From DATGLE01 sp035294325 (GTDB lineage: Bacteria; Chloroflexota; Ktedonobacteria; Ktedonobacterales; Ktedonobacteraceae), in NCBI GenBank assembly GCA_035294325.1, contig DATGLE010000143.1, forward strand, positions 1 through 44,482: 44,482 nt of DNA, written 5' to 3'. Below are positions 8,416-14,530 of this stretch, piece after piece. Under the pieces are notes generated by a model. It searched no databases, was not told the DNA's origin, and was given only the letters and a program-made list of their open reading frames with translations. Made by a program: the position numbers and the translations under genes. The first letter of the stretch is position 1; every line of letters begins with the position of its first letter.

Positions 8416-8949
8416 ATGATGTTACGAGTATCTACAAAAGGCGAATATGGCGTGCGAATTATGGTCGATCTGGCCCGTCACTATGGTGATCGTCCCCGCT
8501 CGCTCAGCGATATTTCGCAAGCGGAAATGCTGCCCCTGGCTTACCTGGAGCAACTGATAAAGCTTTTACGCGAGGCCGATCCCCCGCTCGTCATCAGTAC
8601 ACGCGGCGCGCACGGCGGCTACCGGTTGAGCCGGCCCCCAGCGGCGATCACGATGGGAGAAGTGGTGCGCGTACTCGAAGGGCCTATCGCGCCCATGATC
8701 TGCGCAACCGAAGGCGAGATGACGCAGATCTGCGGCCTGCTCGATTCATGCAAGACCAAATACCTGTGGGCCAGGGTGCGCGATGCCGTCGCGCAAACCC
8801 TCGACTCGATCACGCTGGCCGACCTGGTGGCCGAATCGGCGCGTGAGCAGAGCGGGGGGCGTTTCATCGCGCTCTCGGATATCCATGTTGGTATCAATCA
8901 GGCCGGCATGGCACTGAACCGGCCCACGGAAACGCCGCTGGGTAGCTAA
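8416..8949 (+). CDS. Rrf2-family Fe-S-responsive regulator (IscR/SufR-like)
   Basis: A 177-residue winged-helix repressor. It starts 'MMLRVSTKGEYGVRIMVDLA', the Rrf2 N-terminus, and contains the recognition region 'ISTRGAHGGYRLSR' (~60-73). Three Cys at 96, 106 and 112 ('MICATEGEMTQICGLLDSC') fall where IscR-type members ligate an Fe-S cluster, although the first spacing (X9) is longer than in E. coli IscR (X5). The start at 8416 has AAGGGAGAGG upstream; 8419 is a second ATG. It sits directly before sufC and most simply senses Fe-S status to control the suf genes and itself. A ~40-residue tail follows the usual domain. Confidence 0.88.
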   Translation: MMLRVSTKGEYGVRIMVDLARHYGDRPRSLSDISQAEMLPLAYLEQLIKLLREADPPLVISTRGAHGGYRLSRPPAAITMGEVVRVLEGPIAPMICATEGEMTQICGLLDSCKTKYLWARVRDAVAQTLDSITLADLVAESAREQSGGRFIALSDIHVGINQAGMALNRPTETPLGS

Positions 8950-9077
8950 TTCTTCTGTCGCCTGGCAACGCCGCGCGGAGCCGATTCGTGCGGCACCATA
9001 ATCAGGAGCAGATGCTAATATTAGAGGGCGGAGCATTCTTTCGCCTCTTATCATAATAAGGAAGGTGCTTCTCAAGA

Positions 9078-9902
9078 ATGGGATCAGAACTTGTAATTAA
9101 AAACCTTCATGCTAATATCGAAGGCAAGCCAATTTTACGCGGCGTGGATCTCATCGTCCGGCAGGGTGAGGTCCACGCATTGATGGGACCGAATGGCTCC
9201 GGCAAAAGTACGCTGGCGAACGTCATTATGGGCAATCCCAAATATGAAGTGACCGACGGAGAGATCTGGTTTAAAGGCGAGAATATTCTGGAATATACGC
9301 CGGACAGGCGGGCACGCATGCGCCTCTTCCTGGCCTTCCAGTATCCCATGTCTATCCCGGGTGTGAGCGTCGCCAACTTCCTGCGCCGCTCGCTGGAGGC
9401 GGTACGCGAAGGGAACAGGCCGCTGGAAGAGGGCGAGAACCCCAGCGGCAGAATGACCAGGCGCAAGACGATTCCTCCCGGCGAGTTCCGCAAGCTGCTG
9501 CAAGAGAAGATGCGCCTGCTCAAAGTCGATAACAGCTTCATCAACCGCTCGATCAACGATGGCTTCTCCGGCGGTGAGAGGAAGCGAGCTGAGATCCTCC
9601 AGATGGCGCTGCTGGAGCCGGAGATTGCCCTGATGGACGAGACCGATTCCGGCCTGGATATCGATGCACTGAGAATCATATCCGATAGCGTCAACGCCGT
9701 GAAAGGCCCCAACCTGGGCATCCTGCTCATCACGCACTACCAGCGCATCCTGAACTATATTACTCCCGACTTTGTGCATGTGATGTACAATGGGCGCATC
9801 GTCAGATCGGGCGGCAAAGAACTGGCGCAGGAGCTTGAAGAGAAGGGCTACGAGTGGCTGCGGCCCGAAGGCGAAGAAACCGAGGTGACTGCCGATGCTT
9901 AA
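9078..9902 (+). CDS. sufC: Fe-S assembly ATPase SufC
   Basis: A 274-residue ABC ATPase that powers the SufBCD scaffold. Walker A is GPNGSGKST (37-45, K43), the signature is 'SGGERKRAEI' and Walker B is 'IALMDETDSGLDID'. All are the SufC variants, in which the Walker B Glu is followed by TDSGLD. 'FLAFQYPMSIPGVSVANFLR' is the SufC Q-loop region. A ~15-residue acidic C-terminus extends it slightly. The ribosome site AAGGAAGG is about 11 bases before the ATG. The stop overlaps the start of the next gene by 8 bases, so the two are translationally coupled. Confidence 0.96.
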   Translation: MGSELVIKNLHANIEGKPILRGVDLIVRQGEVHALMGPNGSGKSTLANVIMGNPKYEVTDGEIWFKGENILEYTPDRRARMRLFLAFQYPMSIPGVSVANFLRRSLEAVREGNRPLEEGENPSGRMTRRKTIPPGEFRKLLQEKMRLLKVDNSFINRSINDGFSGGERKRAEILQMALLEPEIALMDETDSGLDIDALRIISDSVNAVKGPNLGILLITHYQRILNYITPDFVHVMYNGRIVRSGGKELAQELEEKGYEWLRPEGEETEVTADA

Positions 9903-11349
9903 TGCTCTGGCCCCGGGCCTCTCGCGCGACGCCGTAGAGGAACTGTCGCGCCAGAAGGGAGAGCCTGAATGGATGCGGCAATTCCGCCTGCACGCCTGGG
10001 ATGTCTATGAGAAGACGCCCGCACCGCTGGGCCGGCGCGGCGACCTGGGCACGTTGAAGACGCTGGCGAACTTCAAGTTCCAGCAGTTGCGCCCGTTCGT
10101 ACCTGGACAGGAGGGGGCGCTGCCCGCCGCCATTCAGCAATCATTGGAGGAGGCGCTGGTCAACGAGCGCTCCGGCCTGATCGTGCAGCACAATTCCTCG
10201 GTTGTGCACGCCGAACTAAGCGAAGAACTCAAGGAGCAGGGCGTTATCCTTACCGATCTCGATAGCGCCGTGCGCGAGCATCCCGAACTGGTGCAGAAGT
10301 ACTTTATGACCGAATGCGTGCCCGCCGGCAGCAGCAAGTATACGGCGCTGCACGCGGCCCTGTGGAGCGGCGGCTTCTTCCTCTACGTTCCCGACGGAGT
10401 TGAGATTGAGGCTCCTATACTGGCCCAGGTCTGGCTCGATGCGTCCGGCGCGGCGGCGTTTTCGCACGCCCTGATTATCGCCGGCGCGCAGAGCAGCGTG
10501 CGCTTCGTCGAGGAATATACATCGGGTGTCGAGGGTGCCGGCCCAACGCTGCTGAGCGATGCCATCGAGGTCTACGCCGGCGGTGAAGCGCAGGTCGAGT
10601 TCAGCACGCTGCAAGATCTCGGTCAGAACGTCTGGAACATCACCAGCAAGAACGCGATCTACGACAAGGATAGCAGCGTGACGTTTGTGATGGCGGAACT
10701 GGGCAGCAAAGTGAGCCTTGCCAGCATCGGCGCCGGACTCCAGGGGAACGGCAGCGCCGGCGAACTGGTCGGCGTCTTCTTCACCGACCACGACCAGCGC
10801 TACGCCATCAATAGCCTCTCGGACCACATCGGGCTTTCGACCAATGCCGAGACGATGGTCAAGGGCGTACTCACCGATCAGTCGCGCGTCGAGTTCGATG
10901 GCATGATCCGCGTGCGACCAAACGCGCAGCAGACGGCCTCGTTCCTATCGGCACATGGCCTGCTGCTCAGCAAGCAGGCGCGGGCCGAGCTGATCCCCGG
11001 CCTGGAGATCGCGGCCAACGAGGTCAGCGCCAGCCATGGCGCCACCACCGGACAGATCGACGAAGAGCAGCTCTTCTATCTGATGGTGCGTGGCATTCCT
11101 CGCCCGGAGGCCGAACGTATCATCGTGCAGGGCTTCTTTGAACCGGTGCTCCAGCGCATTCCTCTGGAGAACCTGCGTGCCCGCCTGCGCCGCAGTATCG
11201 TGCGCCGCATGAGTGGCGGCTACGAAACCGAGGCCGATAGCTGGATTGACGCCCAGGAGCGCTGGGAGATCGAGGGCGTTGACGAGGGCGCCGTTCACCT
11301 GGATGGCAACCCGCAGGATGAAGAAGAGATCAAGCTTACAGAATATTAA
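9895..11349 (+). CDS. sufD: SufBD-family scaffold protein, SufD type
   Basis: A 484-residue member of the SufB/SufD beta-helix family. The N-terminus ('EPEWMRQFRLHAWDVYEKTPAP') and C-terminal signature ('ASHGATTGQIDEEQLFYLMVRGIPRPEAE') are SufD-like, whereas 'SSKYTALHAALWSGGFFLYVPDGVEI' is shared with SufB. I find only one Cys, at residue 141; the assembly Cys of SufB (Cys405 in E. coli) has no counterpart. The His of the HGAT motif, which matters in SufD, is present. Normally SufB and SufD form a heterodimer on SufC2, so the partner must be encoded elsewhere or this protein acts as a homodimer. It ends inside a long inverted repeat. Confidence 0.85.
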   Translation: MLNALAPGLSRDAVEELSRQKGEPEWMRQFRLHAWDVYEKTPAPLGRRGDLGTLKTLANFKFQQLRPFVPGQEGALPAAIQQSLEEALVNERSGLIVQHNSSVVHAELSEELKEQGVILTDLDSAVREHPELVQKYFMTECVPAGSSKYTALHAALWSGGFFLYVPDGVEIEAPILAQVWLDASGAAAFSHALIIAGAQSSVRFVEEYTSGVEGAGPTLLSDAIEVYAGGEAQVEFSTLQDLGQNVWNITSKNAIYDKDSSVTFVMAELGSKVSLASIGAGLQGNGSAGELVGVFFTDHDQRYAINSLSDHIGLSTNAETMVKGVLTDQSRVEFDGMIRVRPNAQQTASFLSAHGLLLSKQARAELIPGLEIAANEVSASHGATTGQIDEEQLFYLMVRGIPRPEAERIIVQGFFEPVLQRIPLENLRARLRRSIVRRMSGGYETEADSWIDAQERWEIEGVDEGAVHLDGNPQDEEEIKLTEY

Positions 11350-11400
11350 TAATTTTCCAGACAGTCAGAGGCGGAGCCTCTGACTGTCTGGAAAATTATT
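11348..11400. repeat. 25-bp perfect inverted repeat, GGA apex (sufD-sufS gap)
   Basis: Arms 11348-11372 and 11376-11400 are perfectly complementary around a three-base loop GGA closed by C-G. The left arm begins within the sufD stop codon. The right arm ends in AAAATTATT, so it could terminate or attenuate transcription between sufD and sufS, altering the sufC-D to sufS-U ratio. It belongs to the GNA-capped family described in the findings. Confidence 0.9.
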
Positions 11401-11420
11401 CAAGCTTCAGGGAAATAGTG

Positions 11421-12677
11421 ATGATAACATCCGATAATGTATCGAAGGGCGCACGGACTGGCGCCGCCCTGCGCAACGACTTCCCCATCCTGGCGCGTCA
11501 GGTCCACGGCAAGCCGCTCGTCTATCTCGACAGTACCGCCAGTTCGCAGAAGCCGCAGAGCGTAATCGAGACGCTGAACACGTACTACCGCACCTATAAC
11601 GCGAACGTGCATCGCGGCGTCTACCAGATCAGTGAAGAGGCGACGGAGGCGATGGAGCAGGCGCGGCGCAAGATCGCGCGCTTTATCAACGCCCGCCAGA
11701 GCAAACAGATTATCTTCACACGCAACACCAGCGAGGGTATCAACCTCGTCGCCTATAGCTGGGGCTGGGCCAACATCCATGCCGGAGACCTGATCGTGCT
11801 GACCGAGATGGAACATCATAGCAACCTGATCCCCTGGCAATTGCTTGCGCAGCGCACCGGCGCTCGCCTGGAGTTCGTGCCCATTACCGACAACGGGCTG
11901 CTGCGCCTCGACATCTACGAGCAGCTTCTCCAGCAGCAGCCGAAGCTCGTCGCCTTCACGCATATGTCTAACGTGCTGGGGACCATCAATCCCGCGCAGC
12001 AGATGGTAGCGCAGGCACACGCCGCTGGCGCCATCGTCCTGATAGATGCAGCCCAGAGCGTGCCGCATCTGCCGGTAGATGTGCAGTCGCTCGATGTCGA
12101 CTTCCTCTGCTTCAGCGGCCACAAGATGCTCGGCCCGACGGGCATTGGCGTCCTGTATGGCAGGCGCGAACTGCTTGAGGAGATGCCGCCTTTCATGGGA
12201 GGAGGCGAGATGATCCGCAGGGTTGGCCTGCGCGAATCCACCTGGAACGATCTCCCCTGGAAGTTTGAGGCCGGCACGCCAGCGATAGGCGAGAGCATCG
12301 GGCTTGGCGCGGCAGTCGATTATCTGAGCGCGCTGGGTATGGATGAGGTGGCGCGACACGAGCGTGAAATTACGAGCTACGCAATGCAGCAGTTGCAATC
12401 TGTACCCCGGCTCAAGATCTATGGACCGGATGCGCAGCAGCGCGGCGGCGTGATCGCCTTTACACTGGCCGATATCCACCCCCACGACCTCGCCTCTATT
12501 CTCGATCAGGAGGTCGGAGTCGCGGTGCGCGCCGGTCATCACTGCGCCCAACCACTGCACCAGTGTCTGGGAGTTACAGCAACGGCCCGTGCCAGCTTCT
12601 ACATCTATACCATCAAAGAAGAAATTGATGTACTGGTCCAGGGATTGCATAAGGCGCTGGAAATCTTTAGTCTGTAA
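11421..12677 (+). CDS. sufS: Cysteine desulfurase SufS (group II)
   Basis: A 418-residue PLP enzyme that takes sulfur from cysteine for Fe-S assembly. The ATG at 11421 is chosen because AGGGA lies seven bases upstream; GTG 11418 is adjacent. Motifs: 'VYLDSTASSQKPQSV' at the N-terminus, 'TEMEHHSNLIPW', the PLP Lys in 'FSGHKMLGPTGIGVLYG' (~235), 'MGGGEMI', and the persulfide Cys in 'RAGHHCAQPLHQ' (~375). The short active-site loop and RxGHHCA context are group II (SufS/CsdA), which transfers sulfur to SufU or SufE. A group II partner, SufU, follows 73 bases downstream. Confidence 0.96.
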   Translation: MITSDNVSKGARTGAALRNDFPILARQVHGKPLVYLDSTASSQKPQSVIETLNTYYRTYNANVHRGVYQISEEATEAMEQARRKIARFINARQSKQIIFTRNTSEGINLVAYSWGWANIHAGDLIVLTEMEHHSNLIPWQLLAQRTGARLEFVPITDNGLLRLDIYEQLLQQQPKLVAFTHMSNVLGTINPAQQMVAQAHAAGAIVLIDAAQSVPHLPVDVQSLDVDFLCFSGHKMLGPTGIGVLYGRRELLEEMPPFMGGGEMIRRVGLRESTWNDLPWKFEAGTPAIGESIGLGAAVDYLSALGMDEVARHEREITSYAMQQLQSVPRLKIYGPDAQQRGGVIAFTLADIHPHDLASILDQEVGVAVRAGHHCAQPLHQCLGVTATARASFYIYTIKEEIDVLVQGLHKALEIFSL

Positions 12678-12685
12678 GGCCCACA

Positions 12686-12716
12686 TGTCAATCCTTCGCT
12701 GCCGCTCAGGATGACA
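12686..12716. repeat. Small dispersed-type hairpin repeat (TGTCA...TGACA)
   Basis: On the minus strand this reads TGTCATCCTGAGCGGCAGCG followed by AAGGATTGACA: outer TGTCA/TGACA arms, CCT/AGG, tandem G-A mismatches, then GC-ggca-GC. It closely matches a short repeat (CCTGAGCGAAGCGAAGG type) common in many bacterial genomes. It fills most of the sufS-sufU gap. Confidence 0.6.
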
Positions 12717-12750
12717 GTGGAAGCCCTGGAGCCGGTGAGGAGCATGTCTG

Positions 12751-13149
12751 ATGTCAATGGATTATCGTGAATATATCCTGGATCACTATCGCAATCCCCG
12801 CAACTATGGGAAGCTCGAAAATCCTTCGACACACGCCGAGGACTCGAATCCGCTATGCGGGGACCAGCTCGCGATTGACCTCCTGGTCGAGGGTGATCGC
12901 GTTACAGCGGTACGTTTCCAGGGGCGCGGCTGTGCCATCAGCCAGGCGGCGGCCTCGATGCTTTCCGAGATGATCGAGGGACAGCCCGTCGCGGAGGTCG
13001 TCAAGCTGGGTAAGGATGACATCCTGGATGCCCTGGGCATTCCCATCAGCCCGGCGCGTATGAAGTGCGCATTTCTCTCGCTGCGCGTGCTGCATCGCAG
13101 CCTCGCGCTCGCCGGCCTTGAGAAGCCAGAAACGGAAGAGGGAGATTAA
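12751..13149 (+). CDS. sufU: SufU-type zinc-dependent sulfur acceptor
   Basis: A 132-residue IscU-fold protein. It begins 'MDYREYILDHYRNPRNYG', as SufU does. The ligand positions are visible: Cys in 'NPLCGDQL' with the following Asp, Cys in 'GRGCAISQAAASM', and Cys in 'RMKCAFLSLRVL'. The ~20-residue insertion before the last Cys and the lack of the IscU LPPVK motif favour SufU, a Zn-bound sulfurtransferase partner of SufS, over a scaffold IscU. The start may be 12751 or the ATG at 12757; GAGGAG lies upstream. Its stop abuts the ATG of the next gene with no gap. Confidence 0.93.
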   Translation: MSMDYREYILDHYRNPRNYGKLENPSTHAEDSNPLCGDQLAIDLLVEGDRVTAVRFQGRGCAISQAAASMLSEMIEGQPVAEVVKLGKDDILDALGIPISPARMKCAFLSLRVLHRSLALAGLEKPETEEGD

Positions 13150-13875
13150 ATGCGTCTGGAGGGGAAAATAGCGATTATTACCGGTGTCAGCCACGCCGGC
13201 CAGGCGGGTTACGCGCTTGCCCAGGCATTCGCCCGCGAAGGTGCACGCCTTGCCATCTGCGCTCGCAACGCGCAGCGCCTCAATGAGCTCGCTCAGGGGC
13301 TACAGGCCGAAGGGGCCGCGGTCATCGCCATCGCCGCCGACCTCACTACCGAGGAGGGGGCGAACGCGCTGATCCAGCGAACCGTAGAGACCTATGGCCG
13401 CATCGACATCCTCGTCAATCTCGCCGGCGGCCTGACCAGGTATGGTCCATCCGACGAGCTGAGCCTGGCCGACTGGGAAAGCGAGCTAAATAACAACCTG
13501 CGCACCGCATTTCTCTGCACACGCGCCGTCTGGCCCATCATGAGAAATCAGGGCAGCGGCAAGATCCTCAATTTCAGCCGCGCCGGCGGAGTCGAGGGTT
13601 CGGGGCCGAAGATGGTTGCGTACAATTGCGCGAAGGCAGGCGTTGACGCACTGACGCGCACTTTCGCGCAGGAGGGCAAGCAGCTCGGCATTTACGTCAA
13701 TGCCATTGGCCCCGGCCTGCTCATCACGCAATCCAACCTTGAGAGCATGAAGCCATCGCCCCACGATTTGCAGACAAAGTGGGTGAGCCTCGATAAGCTG
13801 GCGGAGGTCGCTATTTTCCTGGTATCATCGGCCAGCGATGGCGTCAACGGCGTCATCCTGCCCGTCCGCGCCTAG
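13150..13875 (+). CDS. Short-chain dehydrogenase/reductase
   Basis: A 241-residue Rossmann protein whose ATG directly follows the sufU stop. The nucleotide-binding loop 'ITGVSHAGQAGYALA' is longer than the classical TGxxxGxG and has the spacing of enoyl-ACP reductases. The catalytic site is classical, though: Ser in 'LNFSRAGG' and Tyr-x3-Lys in 'YNCAKAG'. 'NLAGG' replaces NNAG. 'CARN' after beta 2 suggests NADP preference. The C-terminus 'SDGVNGVILPVRA' fits SDR strand beta 7. Its substrate is unknown, and its place in an Fe-S assembly operon is unexplained. Confidence 0.85.
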   Translation: MRLEGKIAIITGVSHAGQAGYALAQAFAREGARLAICARNAQRLNELAQGLQAEGAAVIAIAADLTTEEGANALIQRTVETYGRIDILVNLAGGLTRYGPSDELSLADWESELNNNLRTAFLCTRAVWPIMRNQGSGKILNFSRAGGVEGSGPKMVAYNCAKAGVDALTRTFAQEGKQLGIYVNAIGPGLLITQSNLESMKPSPHDLQTKWVSLDKLAEVAIFLVSSASDGVNGVILPVRA

Positions 13876-13886
13876 CAGGACGGGAG

Positions 13887-13924
13887 CCATCGTATACGGC
13901 TCACAAGCGAGCCGTATACGATGG
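13887..13924. repeat. 16-bp inverted repeat with 6-base loop
   Basis: CCATCGTATACGGCTC, acaagc, then the exact complement. It lies 11 bases after the dehydrogenase stop and abuts the larger palindrome at 13923. With that repeat it could end transcription before the Rieske gene, though no T-run follows. Confidence 0.85.
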
Positions 13925-13981
13925 GAGATGATAGCTGGCAGGTGCCTGGCTGCGCCAGGCACCTGCCAGCTATCATCTCCC
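13923..13981. repeat. 28-bp perfect inverted repeat, TGC/GCA apex
   Basis: Arms 13923-13950 and 13954-13981 are perfectly complementary around TGC (GCA on the minus strand) closed by C-G. A short hairpin GCGAC-GAA-GTCGC follows at 13989-14001. Together with the 13887-13924 repeat they fill the dehydrogenase-Rieske gap. Confidence 0.92.
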
Positions 13982-14026
13982 AATGTGAGCGACGAAGTCG
14001 CGATGTGTGATTCGGAGAGGAAATGG

Positions 14027-14350
14027 ATGGTGGAATATATCAAAGTAGCGGAACAGGATGAGATCGAAGAAGGCGACCTTTTCCCTATCGAGGTAGACGG
14101 CGAACCCATCTGCCTCACCAGAATCGACGGCTCCATCTGCGCCTTCACCGACAACTGTACCCACATCAGCGGCCCGCTTCACCAGGGCGAACTCGACGGC
14201 CATATCCTCACCTGCCCCTGGCATGGTGCGCAGTTCGACGTGCGCACCGGCAAAGTTCTGCGTGGACCCGCGCGCCAGGACCTGATGACCTACCCCATAA
14301 AAATAGAAGGGGAGGCTGTCCTGCTCGGCCTCCCCGAAGAGGAAGAATAA
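14027..14350 (+). CDS. Rieske-type [2Fe-2S] ferredoxin
   Basis: A 107-residue soluble Rieske protein. The start at 14027 has GGAGAGG six bases upstream; the longer open frame upstream runs back through two palindromes and is not coding. The cluster site is complete: 'CTHISGPL' (C-x-H) and 'CPWHGAQFDVRTG' (C-x2-H), 17 residues apart. The short length without a membrane anchor matches the electron-carrier or assimilatory nitrite-reductase small-subunit type. It is the last gene of the suf locus and a plausible client or accessory electron carrier. Confidence 0.93.
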   Translation: MVEYIKVAEQDEIEEGDLFPIEVDGEPICLTRIDGSICAFTDNCTHISGPLHQGELDGHILTCPWHGAQFDVRTGKVLRGPARQDLMTYPIKIEGEAVLLGLPEEEE

Positions 14351-14395
14351 GACGACCTCGCCCACGCCTGGCACACCCGAATGAATACATGAATA

Positions 14396-14447
14396 AGACG
14401 ACCGCAAGGGTCGTCTCTACATGTAGAGACGACCCTTGCGGTCGTCT
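14396..14447. repeat. 26-bp-arm perfect palindrome built from REP hairpins
   Basis: AGACGACCGCAAGGGTCGTC then TCTACA meets its exact reverse complement with no spacer (centre CATG). Each arm itself folds as GACGACC-gcaag-GGTCGTC. The unit is the same as the direct repeats at 36156 and 36216, so this is a head-to-head REP pair. Confidence 0.9.
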
Positions 14448-14450
14448 GGT

Positions 14451-14530
14451 CTGCCCGCGTCCCTACATCCCTGCCCACGTCTCTACATCCCTACCCGCGT
14501 CCCTACATCCCTGCCCGCGTCCCTACATCC
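14451..14530. repeat. 4 x 20 bp tandem repeat
   Basis: Units 14451-14470, 14471-14490, 14491-14510 and 14511-14530 have the consensus CTGCCCGCGTCCCTACATCC with one to three changes. They lie between the REP palindrome and the 3' end of the CLC gene. There are no spacers. The 180-base gap 14351-14530 holds nothing else. Confidence 0.9.

Noticed and set aside
11400..12686. 428-codon open frame antisense to sufS
   Set aside because: It lies wholly opposite a gene with all cysteine desulfurase motifs; long antisense frames are common at this G+C content and it has no recognisable domain.
13838..14026. N-terminal extension of the Rieske protein
   Set aside because: It reads through two intergenic palindromes; the ATG at 14027 has a proper ribosome site and matches the family length.
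14451..14530. Possible CRISPR array
   Set aside because: The four 20-bp repeats are directly adjacent with no spacers, and no cas gene is nearby.
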